Assembly (NCBI GenBank): GCA_937132145.1
Contig: CAKZNY010000309.1
Span: 1 to 8,328, forward strand
Length of the DNA: 8,328 bases
From: an uncultured Paracoccaceae bacterium
GTDB lineage: Bacteria > Pseudomonadota > Alphaproteobacteria > Rhodobacterales > Rhodobacteraceae
Direction of reading: 5' to 3'
The notes beneath the pieces were generated by a model. It had not been told where the DNA came from. It saw only the letters and a list, made by a program, of their open reading frames with translations, and ran no database searches. The stretch's first letter is position 1; each line of letters starts with the position of its first letter. Below are positions 1 to 7,315 of the stretch, one piece after another. Position numbers and translations under genes: made by a program.

Positions 1-1012
1 TGATTATCTACTCAAAGTCGAAACCCTGACGATCTCGCTTGATACGGGTGCCAATCCGTTGCCGATTGTTCAGGACATCAGTTTTTCGATCAATCCGGGG
101 CGCGTATTTGCACTTGTCGGCGAAAGTGGCAGCGGCAAAACCATCGTTTCGTTGTCGATTTTACGTCTTCTGGGGAAGGGTGTTGGGGTTACGTCCGGCA
201 AAATCCTGTTCCGCAAGAATGGCGGTGAACCGGTTGATATTGCCAAGATGGACCCGAAAGGCAAGGAAATCCAAAGCCTTCGCGCCGCCGAAATCGGCAT
301 GATTTTTCAAGAACCAATGAGCTCGTTTTCGCCGGTTCACACAATCGGCAACCAGATCGAGGAAGTCATCCGGCTGCATATGAATCTGAACAAAAAACAA
401 ATCCGCGCCCGTGCCATCGAGATGCTGGGCAAGGTCGGAATCGTCGACCCCGCGCGCGCAGTTCACCAATATTCGTTCGAGTTTTCCGGCGGGATGCGCC
501 AGCGTGCAATGATCGCCCGCGCATTGGCGTGCAACCCGTCGCTGCTGATCGCGGACGAGCCGACGACAGCGCTGGACGTCACCATTCAGGCGCAAATCCT
601 GAAGCTGATGAAAACGCTGCAAAACGAGCTGAATATGGCCAACCTGTTCATCTCGCATAATATCGGCGTAATTGCGCAAATCGCTGATGACGTGGCGATT
701 ATGTATATGGGCAAAATCGTCGAACAGGGTCCGGTGCGCGCCATTCTTAAAAACCCGCAGCACCCGTATACCAAAGGGCTGCTGCGCGCGATCCCGCATT
801 TGGCCGACATCGGCAGAAGCCGGAAACTGGAGCCTATTCCGGGTTCTGTGCCCAATTTATACGAACGCCCAGATGGCTGCCCGTTCGCCGAAAGATGTGG
901 GTCTTTCATTGCCGGAGTGTGCGATAAATCCTTCCCGGATATCAGGCATATAGATACCGGACACGGCGTTTATTGTCATGCTATCAAGGCTGAAGAAAAG
1001 GTATCGGCATGA
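1..1012 (+). CDS. DppD/OppD-like peptide-family ABC importer ATPase (5' partial)
   Basis: Cytoplasmic ATP-hydrolysing subunit of a dipeptide/oligopeptide-family importer; it would pair with the next gene to drive two permeases. The reading frame is open from base 2 (visible start [13 protein letters not shown]), so the true start lies left of the window. The TTG at 59 falls inside the first beta strands and is not a credible start. Seen: Walker A GESGSGKT (119-142), Q-loop IFQEP, signature FSGGM (482-496), Walker B LLIADEP (542-562), H-loop His (656-658). The C-terminal oligopeptide-transporter domain has four Cys at codons 878, 896, 920 and 974 (C-x5-C-x7-C-x17-C), which in this family can hold a 4Fe-4S cluster. 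The stop overlaps the next start (ATGA), indicating one operon and translational coupling. The family is certain; the substrate is unknown and need not be a peptide. Binding-protein and permease genes are expected upstream. Confidence 0.95.
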   Translation, partial: DYLLKVETLTISLDTGANPLPIVQDISFSINPGRVFALVGESGSGKTIVSLSILRLLGKGVGVTSGKILFRKNGGEPVDIAKMDPKGKEIQSLRAAEIGMIFQEPMSSFSPVHTIGNQIEEVIRLHMNLNKKQIRARAIEMLGKVGIVDPARAVHQYSFEFSGGMRQRAMIARALACNPSLLIADEPTTALDVTIQAQILKLMKTLQNELNMANLFISHNIGVIAQIADDVAIMYMGKIVEQGPVRAILKNPQHPYTKGLLRAIPHLADIGRSRKLEPIPGSVPNLYERPDGCPFAERCGSFIAGVCDKSFPDIRHIDTGHGVYCHAIKAEEKVSA

Positions 1013-2025
1013 CCAATCTGATCGAAGTTAAAGACTTGTCGGTGCAGTTTAGCGGCCCCAAAATGGGGCTTTTCCGCAAGAAAAGCGCACCTATTCACGC
1101 TGTGGACGGGGTGTCGCTGAATATCCGCAAAGGCGAGGCGCTTGGCCTTGTTGGCGAGAGCGGCTCGGGCAAAACCACTTTTGGCCGCGCCCTGTTGCGC
1201 CTGATCGAACCCAACTCCGGTGTCGTTCACATGAACGGAAATGACGGACGCAAAAACATTACCGAGCTGGATGCAAAGAACCTGCGCAAGGCTTGGCTAA
1301 ATATGCAAATGGTGTTTCAGGACCCGGATTCCTCGCTGAACCCGCGCATGACGGTTATGGACACGATCGCTGAATCCCTGCTGGTGAACCGCATCGCCAA
1401 AAATATCCGCGAGGCAAAAGCCCGCGTCGTTGAGGTGGCCGAAAGCTGTGGTCTGACGGTCGAGCAACTAAGCCGCTATCCACATGCATTCAGCGGCGGG
1501 CAACGGCAACGGATTTCCATTGCCCGCGCGCTGGTGACCAAGCCGGAATTCATCATCTGCGACGAGCCGGTTTCCGCGCTCGACGTTTCCATTCAGGCGC
1601 AAATTCTGAACTTGCTGATCGAGTTGCAAGAGGAAATGGATCTGACCCTGCTGTTTATTTCGCATGACCTGATTGTGGTGGCGTATATTTGTGACCGGAT
1701 CGCCGTGATGTATCTGGGAAATATCATCGAAATCGCGCCAACCAAAGACCTGTTCAACAAACCTCTGCACCCCTACACGGAGGCCCTGATGTCGGCGATC
1801 CCGTCCGACGACCCCGACCAACAGCTTAGTGAAAGCGTGTTGGCTGGCGAGGCGACCGGTGTGGCGGGCGAGCGAAAAGGTTGCCTGTTCGCCCCGCGTT
1901 GCCGGTATGCAGACGGCGATAAATGCTCTGAAATCAAGCCGGTACTCAAAGACTTCGGGGATGGCCGAATGGCGGCCTGCCACTACGCGGAAACCCTTAC
2001 ACTCACGGGTTTTGAAGATCTGTAA
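1009..2025 (+). CDS. DppF/OppF-like peptide-family ABC importer ATPase
   Basis: Second ATPase of the same importer, 338 residues, the usual length for DppF/OppF. The ATG at 1009 overlaps the upstream stop, with AAAAGG at 996-1001 as ribosome site inside the upstream gene. Seen: an insert typical of the F-type subunit before the first helix (GLFRKKSAPIHAVDGVSL), Walker A GESGSGKT (residues 49-56), Q-loop MVFQDP, signature FSGGQRQR, Walker B FIICDEP, D-loop SALD, and H-loop FISHD. All catalytic motifs are intact, so the heterodimer should have two competent sites. The C-terminal domain carries four Cys with exactly the same spacing as the upstream partner (C-x5-C-x7-C-x17-C), a possible Fe-S or metal site. 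Family assignment is firm; the transported solute is not known. The phosphoesterase gene follows 82 bases on in the same direction. Confidence 0.95.
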   Translation: MTNLIEVKDLSVQFSGPKMGLFRKKSAPIHAVDGVSLNIRKGEALGLVGESGSGKTTFGRALLRLIEPNSGVVHMNGNDGRKNITELDAKNLRKAWLNMQMVFQDPDSSLNPRMTVMDTIAESLLVNRIAKNIREAKARVVEVAESCGLTVEQLSRYPHAFSGGQRQRISIARALVTKPEFIICDEPVSALDVSIQAQILNLLIELQEEMDLTLLFISHDLIVVAYICDRIAVMYLGNIIEIAPTKDLFNKPLHPYTEALMSAIPSDDPDQQLSESVLAGEATGVAGERKGCLFAPRCRYADGDKCSEIKPVLKDFGDGRMAACHYAETLTLTGFEDL

Positions 2026-2107
2026 ACGAGGGCTGGTTGTTTATCTAAACCATACCTAAAGTACAAAAGAATCGGGCAATGCCCACACAAACAAAGAAGA
2101 CGACTCG

Positions 2108-2956
2108 ATGAACATTCTCCATATTACCGACCTGCATTTCGGCCCTCGACATTGGCATGGTGACGACAATCTTTTGTTGGAGCGCCTTAACGCGTTTAAC
2201 GCCGACATCGTTCTGAACACCGGTGACAACACGTCGGATTCACTGCCAGAAGAGTACCGTGAGGCGGGCGAATTCCTGTCGAAACTGAAATGCCGGAATA
2301 TTTTTTCGATCATCGGAAATCACGATAAGTTCTCGATGCGGGCGCTGGAGATGTTTCGAAAATGCATTTACGACGGAGAATTCATTCACCCTAAAGACCC
2401 GTCGAAAGTCCAGAAGCCCAAACTTTTCATAAATTCTGCCATGTCAAATCTGGAGGATAATTTCACCGAGGTGAACTATCTGCGGATGATGGAAATTGAC
2501 GGAGAGCGGGTGTTGTTCGTGTGCATCGACACTAATCTGTGCCAAAAACACGACGGATTTGTGGAACCGCAAATTCTGGAGGCCTTGCGGGACGAAATGT
2601 CCAAGCTGACCTATGACCGGGTCTTGATGCTGTCGCATCATTCGCTTCTCGCAACCGATGAATGTCCGTTAATCAATTCCAAACAGGTAACGGATTTTAT
2701 TCTTGAAACCGGAATTGAAGCAACTTTTTGCGGGCACACGCATAAACTGGATATCGTAGAGGTTTCCGATCTGGTGCGCGGGAAAAAGTTCCGGCAGTTC
2801 ATGTGCGGGACGCTCTCGGCGAAGGGTTCGGGCACGGAGGGGAATATGTTTTGCACCTACGAGAACTTCGGAACTTCGGACGAGGTGATAACTATAACCA
2901 GAGTATATCCAACCGATGGTGGTTTGGAGTTTGTCGAAACTGTGCTGGATCGTTAA
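2108..2956 (+). CDS. Class III calcineurin-like metallophosphoesterase
   Basis: Predicted cytoplasmic dinuclear-metal phosphodiesterase or phosphatase, 282 residues, no signal peptide. Metal motifs in order: D8-L-H10, G39-D40-N41, G70-N71-H72-D73, H177/H178 in SHHSL, and G209-H210-T211-H212. This matches the cyclic-nucleotide phosphodiesterase-like pattern D-x-H, GD, GNHD, H, GHxH, and nothing essential is missing. Family members cleave cyclic nucleotides, glycerophosphodiesters or other phosphodiesters; sequence alone does not tell which. The ATG at 2108 has a purine-rich AAAGAAGA at 2093-2100. It lies between a peptide-family importer and a DeoR regulator on the same strand, so I infer that it processes the imported solute, for example by splitting a phosphodiester. 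A regulatory role is the alternative. Confidence is high for the fold and catalysis, low for the substrate. Confidence 0.92.
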   Translation: MNILHITDLHFGPRHWHGDDNLLLERLNAFNADIVLNTGDNTSDSLPEEYREAGEFLSKLKCRNIFSIIGNHDKFSMRALEMFRKCIYDGEFIHPKDPSKVQKPKLFINSAMSNLEDNFTEVNYLRMMEIDGERVLFVCIDTNLCQKHDGFVEPQILEALRDEMSKLTYDRVLMLSHHSLLATDECPLINSKQVTDFILETGIEATFCGHTHKLDIVEVSDLVRGKKFRQFMCGTLSAKGSGTEGNMFCTYENFGTSDEVITITRVYPTDGGLEFVETVLDR

Positions 2957-2992
2957 GTTGACCAAAAATCACCGACATAAAAGAGCATTCCC

Positions 2993-3763
2993 GTGAAATC
3001 GAGCGAGCGTTTACAATCCATCCGGTCCCAACTCGATATACTCGGGCGTGTCTCGGTGGTGGAGCTGGCGGCGCAGTTTCAGGTCTCTCAGGAAACCATT
3101 CGCCGCGATCTGCTTAAACTTGAGAAAAACGGCGTCGTGCGCAAAGTGCATGGCGGCGCGGTGACTTTGCAAAACAAATACGAACAATCGCTGGCGGCGC
3201 GTTTCAAACATGACATCCCGCAAAAGCACGAGGTGGCCCGCTTGGCAACCGAACTGATCCCGCCGGGCAGCACATTGTTTATCGACTTCGGGACAACGAC
3301 AAATGTTTTTGCCGAACACATGAAACAGCTTTCGGATTTGACGGTTTTCACAAACTCCCATCTGATTGCCTCCACGATGTCCGCGCATTCCAACTGTGAA
3401 ATTTTTGTGCTTGGCGGGAAGTATGACCATACCGTTAAAGCCAATCTGGGGCCGATGGTCATTGACAGTATCGGTCAGTTTTTAGCCGATTTCGCGATCA
3501 TCGGTATTGGCGGGGTTGATACAAAATTCGGGTTCTCGAACCAGAATATTGACGAGGCGACGGTGGCGCGCGCCATGATCAGCCGAAGTGCGGAAACTAT
3601 CGTTCTGGCCGACCCAAGCAAGTTCAATCGTCACGGGATCGCCCATGTTGCCGATTTTCATCAAGTTGATTACCTCGTGTCGTCCGAGACGCCGAACGAC
3701 GAGATTTGTGCCGCGCTGGGGGAAAACAATGTTGCCCTGATGACCCCGCACAAACTTGTTTAG
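2993..3763 (+). CDS. DeoR/GlpR-family transcriptional repressor
   Basis: 256 residues, the normal family length. The start is GTG at 2993: an in-frame TAA stands at 2978-2980, AAAAGAG (2979-2985) sits 7 bases upstream, and the N-terminus aligns with the family from there. The winged helix-turn-helix covers about residues 5-57, with recognition segment VSQETIRRDL (31-40) and the KVHGGAV wing. The DeoRC effector domain follows: IDFGTTTNVFAEHM (97-110, phosphate-binding loop region), VFTNSHLIA, GIGGVD (171-176) and ADPSKF (206-211). DeoR proteins usually sense phosphorylated sugars or polyols and repress the adjacent catabolic or uptake operon. As last gene of the importer/phosphoesterase cluster it is the likely local regulator, and its ligand may be the phosphorylated product of the phosphoesterase or a downstream kinase (inference). 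I could not identify an operator. Confidence 0.95.
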   Translation: MKSSERLQSIRSQLDILGRVSVVELAAQFQVSQETIRRDLLKLEKNGVVRKVHGGAVTLQNKYEQSLAARFKHDIPQKHEVARLATELIPPGSTLFIDFGTTTNVFAEHMKQLSDLTVFTNSHLIASTMSAHSNCEIFVLGGKYDHTVKANLGPMVIDSIGQFLADFAIIGIGGVDTKFGFSNQNIDEATVARAMISRSAETIVLADPSKFNRHGIAHVADFHQVDYLVSSETPNDEICAALGENNVALMTPHKLV

Positions 3764-3805
3764 AACAAATGCTGCCGAATATTTCGTGCGTTCAAGTCGG
3801 AGCGT

Positions 3806-5020
3806 TTAGTCGTAACTCCGCTGGTCGTCGATAACTTTTCCGTCTTTTGGCAGGCTGCCGGGGGCGTGGACCTCGATTTTACCGCGTAGTTTCAGGGTTG
3901 CTTGCACCGATGCGGCGACGGCATCCTGGTCTATTGTCTCGGCCTCGATCTGGACGGTCATGACGTCTTGCTCGCCGACCCTAGTGGCGATGATGCGGGC
4001 TTTCAGAATTTCGGGGTGGCGCTCCACCAGCGCTGCGACCTGTTCGGGGCGAACGAACATGCCTTTGATTTTGGTGGTTTGGTCGGCGCGGCCCATCCAG
4101 CCTTTGATGCGCATATTGGTGCGCCCGCACGGCGAAGTGCCCGCCATTATCGCGGACAGATCGCCTGTCGCGAAACGGATCAGGGGGTAGTCTGGGTTCA
4201 GCGTTGTGACGATGACCTCGCCGATTTCACCGTCGGCAACGGGGGTGCCGGTGCCGGGCGTGACGATCTCGACGATCACGCCTTCATCCACGATCATGCC
4301 TTCCATGGCGGGGCTCTCATAGGCGATGTTGCCTAGATCCGCTGTGGCATAACACTGTACGCAATTGATGCCACGGTCAGCGTATTCTTGGCGAAGGCTG
4401 GGGAAGAGGGCACCGCCACCGACGACAGCGCGGGTGATGCGGGAAAGGTCCAGACCCATTTCCGCGCCCTTGTCGAGGATGACTTTCAGGTAATCGGGTG
4501 TGCCAGCATAGGCCGTGACCCCAAGGTCGGCGGCGGCTTGGGCTTGCAGTTCTGTCTGGCCGGTGCCTGCGGGGAACACGGTTGCGCCAACGGCGGCGGC
4601 ACCGTTTTCGAACATCATGCCGGCAGGGGTGAAGTGGTAGGAAAAACAGTTCTGGACGATGTCACCTTCGCCGATACCGTTGGCATGCAGGAAGCGGCCC
4701 ATGCGCCACCAGTCGCCGCCGGTTTCGCCGATTTCGTAGATCGGGCCGGGGGACTGGAATACGTGACGGGTTGTGCGGGTTGTGAACCCTCCGAAAGGCG
4801 GGTGGGCTTTCTGCGCTGTGCCCAAGTCGGACTTGCGAAGGATCGGTAGCGCCGCTAACGCGGCGCGGTCGGTGATAGACGCAGCATTCACATCCCCAAG
4901 GTGGGCCGCCATGCCCGAGGCCGTCATCGCGTTGGTGATTTGTCGGGGCAGGGCGGAGGCCATTGCCGCTGCGCGCTCGTCGATTGAGCGGGTTTCTAGA
5001 TCATCGTAATATTGGGACAT
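3806..5020 (-). CDS. Phenylacetate-CoA-ligase-like (PaaK-type) adenylate-forming enzyme
   Basis: 404 residues, a little shorter than classical PaaK (about 430-440). By family it would activate a carboxylic acid with ATP and CoA through an acyl-AMP. Seen: YPLIRFATGDLS (278-289, adenylate-binding motif with the Asp), RADQTTKIKG then MFVRPEQV (311-328, hinge and C-terminal domain entry), and a C-terminal Lys395 in LPKDGK, where the catalytic Lys of the superfamily lies. Odd: the Ser/Thr/Gly-rich ATP loop (SSGTTG-like) is replaced by FQSPGPIYEIG (88-98), and the usual Y-G-x-(S/T)-E motif by CYATADLG (223-230). It may be a distinct subfamily linked to Liv-type importers, as its position suggests. 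ATG at 5020 has AAGGA (5028-5032) 7 bases upstream; it starts 25 bases after the LivF-like gene, so it is in the same operon. Substrate unknown; an aromatic or other organic acid is likely. Confidence 0.85.
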   Translation of the reverse strand: MSQYYDDLETRSIDERAAAMASALPRQITNAMTASGMAAHLGDVNAASITDRAALAALPILRKSDLGTAQKAHPPFGGFTTRTTRHVFQSPGPIYEIGETGGDWWRMGRFLHANGIGEGDIVQNCFSYHFTPAGMMFENGAAAVGATVFPAGTGQTELQAQAAADLGVTAYAGTPDYLKVILDKGAEMGLDLSRITRAVVGGGALFPSLRQEYADRGINCVQCYATADLGNIAYESPAMEGMIVDEGVIVEIVTPGTGTPVADGEIGEVIVTTLNPDYPLIRFATGDLSAIMAGTSPCGRTNMRIKGWMGRADQTTKIKGMFVRPEQVAALVERHPEILKARIIATRVGEQDVMTVQIEAETIDQDAVAASVQATLKLRGKIEVHAPGSLPKDGKVIDDQRSYD

Positions 5021-5027
5021 GGGGTCT

Positions 5028-5032
5028 TCCTT
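5028..5032 (-). promoter_or_regulatory. Ribosome binding site of the CoA-ligase-like gene
   Basis: AAGGA on the minus strand within AAAGGAAGA (5025-5033), 7 bases before the ATG at 5020. It fixes that ATG as the start and lies in the 25-base gap after the LivF-like stop. Confidence 0.75.
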
Positions 5033-5045
5033 TAGCGGGCAGGTG

Positions 5046-5885
5046 TTAGCTTAGCCAACGCTTGCGACGACGATAAGAGCGCACGTTGCGGAAGGATTTG
5101 CGGCCTTCTTCGGACATGCCGAGATAGAATTCTTTAACGTCGGGATTTTCGCGTAATTCAGAGGCTAGGCCTTCCATCACGACGCGGCCGGATTCAAGGA
5201 TGTAACCGTGGTGCGCATAGCGCAACGCGACGTTGGTGTTTTGCTCGGCCAGAAGGAAGGACACGCCTTCTTTCTCGTTCAGGCCTTTAACGATTTCAAA
5301 AATCTCTTCCACCAATTGCGGGGCGAGGCCCATCGATGGCTCGTCCAGCAATACCATTTCAGGGCGGGACATCAACGCGCGACCAATTGCGATCATCTGT
5401 TGTTCACCGCCCGAGGTATAACCTGCTTGGGATTTCCGGCGTTCCCGTAGGCGCGGGAAGTAATTATAGACCATTTCCAGATCCGCCGCGACCGCGCCTT
5501 TACCGTCACGACGTGTATATGCGCCCGTCATCAGATTGTCTTCAACGGTCAAATGCTCAAAGCAATGCCGGCCCTCCATCACCTGAATAACACCGCGCTT
5601 CACGAGGGTCGCAGGGCTAAGGTTTGTGATGGATTCTCCACGATACTTGATCGTGCCTTTGGTAACGTCGCCGCGCTCGGAGAGAAGCAGGTTGGAGATT
5701 GCTTTCAGCGTCGTGGATTTACCCGCGCCGTTGCCACCAAGAAGCGCTATAATGCCGCCCTTGGGGACGCTTAGGGACACGCCTTTCAGAACCAGAATAA
5801 CGTGGTTGTAGATCACCTCGATATTGTTGACCTCCAGAAGGGGCTCTTGTGTAGGGGTCTCTTGTGTTTTGCCAGCATCCAGCAT
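5046..5885 (-). CDS. LivF-like ABC importer ATPase (HAAT family) with basic C-terminal tail
   Basis: Cytoplasmic ATPase of the branched-chain/hydrophobic amino acid transporter class. 279 residues, about 40 longer than E. coli LivF: about 15 residues precede the first strand, and a basic tail RKSFRNVRSYRRRKRWLS (262-279) follows the normal LivF end YLGMS. Seen: Walker A GGNGAGKST (50-58), Q-loop around Q101, signature TSGGEQQ (157-163), Walker B MVLLDEPSMGLAP (177-189), and LLAEQN (211-216) where LivF proteins carry Gln in place of the switch His. ATG at 5885 has only a weak site (GGGA, 5893-5896); no other in-frame ATG lies before the first strand. It follows the binding-protein gene by 75 bases that hold a strong hairpin, and precedes the ligase-like gene by 25. 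It would act with the LivM-like subunit here and with LivH- and LivG-like partners expected beyond the right edge. Confidence 0.93.
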   Translation of the reverse strand: MLDAGKTQETPTQEPLLEVNNIEVIYNHVILVLKGVSLSVPKGGIIALLGGNGAGKSTTLKAISNLLLSERGDVTKGTIKYRGESITNLSPATLVKRGVIQVMEGRHCFEHLTVEDNLMTGAYTRRDGKGAVAADLEMVYNYFPRLRERRKSQAGYTSGGEQQMIAIGRALMSRPEMVLLDEPSMGLAPQLVEEIFEIVKGLNEKEGVSFLLAEQNTNVALRYAHHGYILESGRVVMEGLASELRENPDVKEFYLGMSEEGRKSFRNVRSYRRRKRWLS

Positions 5886-5912
5886 CTGCGTATCCCGTAG
5901 TTTTTAAATGTC

Positions 5913-5952
5913 AAAACAAAATTGGTTCTCCGGCCCCCGAAAGGGCCGGAGA
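5913..5952 (-). terminator. Hairpin with interrupted U tract between binding-protein and LivF-like genes
   Basis: A perfect 10-bp stem: arms 5943-5952 and 5927-5936 (TCTCCGGCCC on the plus strand against GGGCCGGAGA) around a 6-base loop. It starts 8 bases after the binding-protein stop. On the minus strand it is followed by ACCAA and then TTTTGTTTT (5921-5913). The stem is strong, but the U tract is delayed by 5 bases and broken by a G, so partial termination or 3'-end stabilisation of the binding-protein mRNA is likelier than a full stop. The LivF-like and ligase genes downstream still need transcription. There is no comparable T run on the plus-strand side. Confidence 0.75.
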
Positions 5953-5960
5953 GGGTTCGT

Positions 5961-7247
5961 TTAGTCACACTGTGGCTCGATGTTGTTCTCGGCAGCGTAA
6001 GCTGCGGAGTCAGCGTCGATAAGCGGCTGGATAACGTCCATGTCCGTTGGATTGAAACCTGTAATCAGGCTCCATTCACCAGTCGTAGCGTTCCACTGCG
6101 CGACCGCGCCGAGGCCCGGACCACCGTGGTTTTTACACGTCACCTCGAAGTTTGGACCAAAGCCTTTAAGGCCGATAGCCTCCATAATTTCGTCGCTGAT
6201 CACAAGGTTTTCCAAGCCATCACGCATCATGGATGCGGTAATGTCGGCAACGCCGTGGATTTCTTGTGCAACCTTAACAGACTCTGCCAGCAGAGCAGCC
6301 TGATACAGGCCGCGGTTATAAAGAACCGTACCGACTTGCTCGCCAGTGCCGGAAGCTTTACCCGCGTCTACAACATACTTCTGGATGTCGTCGAATACTG
6401 GATAGTCAGTACCAACGCCGTGGAAGGTCAACGCTTTATAGCCATCGGCGGCATCGCCAGCGGGGAGCACGTCGTTTTCAGAACCGGACCACCAGATACC
6501 GATGAAGTTTTCCATCGGGAAGCGGATGTTTGCGGCTTCCTGAATAGCAACCTGGTTCATAACACCCCAGCCATACATGATGACGTAGTCAGGGCGTTCG
6601 CGGCGGATTTGCAGCCATTGCGATTTCTGCTCTTGGCCCGGATGGTCAACAGGCAGAAGTGTCAGGTCGAAACCGTGCTTTTCGCCCAGAACTTCCAGCG
6701 TGCGGATCGGCTCTTTGCCGTAAGCGGAGTTGTGATAGACCAGCGCGATAGTTTTTCCAGGAATGTCACCGTCGTTCAGGTCCAGAATATGGTTGATCGC
6801 TGTGGATGCACCATTCCAGTAGTTGGCCGGAAAGTTGAATATGTGGCTGAATACATCGCCGTTTGCAGCAGATGTACGGCCATAGCCCATTGTGTGCATA
6901 GGGATGTCGTCAGCAGTCACTTTCGGGATCAACTGGTATGTAATACCTGTGGAAAGCGGGAAGTAAACCAGCGAGCCTTTACCTTTGGTTGACTCGTAGC
7001 ATTCAACGCCTTTTTCGGTCGAATAGCCGGTTTCGCATTCGATAACTTTCGTCATCACGCCCCCGATACCACCGTCACGCTCGTTAACAAGCGTCATGTA
7101 ATCGGCGAAACCATCTGCAAACGGAATTCCGTTTGCAGCGTATGGTCCAGTACGATAGCTCAGTGACGGGAACACAAGTTCCGCCAGTACCGGACTTGCG
7201 GCCATGACTGAGGCGACAGCAATTGCTGCCAGTTTAGTTAGTTTCAT
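5961..7247 (-). CDS. Periplasmic solute-binding protein, LivJ/LivK class (Peripla_BP_6)
   Basis: 428 residues including a clear Sec signal peptide: MKLTK, hydrophobic core LAAIAVASVMAA, and SPVLA before a predicted cut at A22/E23. The mature protein begins ELVFPSLSYRTGPYAANG, then FADYMTLVNERDGGIGG, the opening pattern of the receptor-type ligand-binding fold; the length suits the class. It would capture the solute for the LivM-like permease encoded next to it. Four Cys (71, 83, 371, 427), all in the exported part, could form two disulfides. It resembles the binding proteins of HAAT operons that also encode acyl-CoA-ligase-like enzymes more than true leucine-binding LivJ, so I do not assign a branched-chain amino acid ligand. 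ATG at 7247 has a near-perfect ribosome site 5 bases upstream. A strong hairpin follows its stop, consistent with high expression of this subunit. Confidence 0.93.
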   Translation of the reverse strand: MKLTKLAAIAVASVMAASPVLAELVFPSLSYRTGPYAANGIPFADGFADYMTLVNERDGGIGGVMTKVIECETGYSTEKGVECYESTKGKGSLVYFPLSTGITYQLIPKVTADDIPMHTMGYGRTSAANGDVFSHIFNFPANYWNGASTAINHILDLNDGDIPGKTIALVYHNSAYGKEPIRTLEVLGEKHGFDLTLLPVDHPGQEQKSQWLQIRRERPDYVIMYGWGVMNQVAIQEAANIRFPMENFIGIWWSGSENDVLPAGDAADGYKALTFHGVGTDYPVFDDIQKYVVDAGKASGTGEQVGTVLYNRGLYQAALLAESVKVAQEIHGVADITASMMRDGLENLVISDEIMEAIGLKGFGPNFEVTCKNHGGPGLGAVAQWNATTGEWSLITGFNPTDMDVIQPLIDADSAAYAAENNIEPQCD

Positions 7248-7251
7248 GTCG

Positions 7252-7260
7252 TCCTCCCTT
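7252..7260 (-). promoter_or_regulatory. Strong Shine-Dalgarno of the binding-protein gene
   Basis: AAGGGAGGA on the minus strand, core GGAGG at 7253-7257, 5 bases before the ATG at 7247. It is the best ribosome site in the window, matching the need for excess periplasmic binding protein. Confidence 0.85.
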
Positions 7261-7315
7261 AAAGTTCGACAGATGATGCCCCGAATTCATCGGTGGCTTA
7301 TATTTTGGCCGCCCC

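Noticed and set aside
59..61. TTG as start of the first ATPase
   Set aside because: The frame is open to the left edge and the upstream residues form the normal first strand of the ATPase, so the gene is cut by the window rather than starting here.
161..799. Minus-strand open frame of 212 codons opposite the first ATPase
   Set aside because: It overlaps intact Walker, signature and H-loop coding; the translation is a His/Arg/Gln-rich product typical of an antisense shadow.
2035..2051. Imperfect palindrome GGTTGTTTATCTAAACC after the second ATPase as a DeoR operator
   Set aside because: The arms do not match without a bulge, and no repeat of it is seen elsewhere in the window, so it is not distinguishable from chance.
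2074..2084. Small inverted repeat GGGCAATGCCC before the phosphoesterase gene
   Set aside because: Only 4 bp of usable stem with a 3-base loop and no U tract; too weak for a terminator, and no second copy to support an operator.
5922..6992. Plus-strand open frame of 356 codons antisense to the binding-protein gene
   Set aside because: It lies almost wholly opposite a well-supported binding-protein gene. Its translation has no recognisable domain, and its length follows from codon bias of the real strand.
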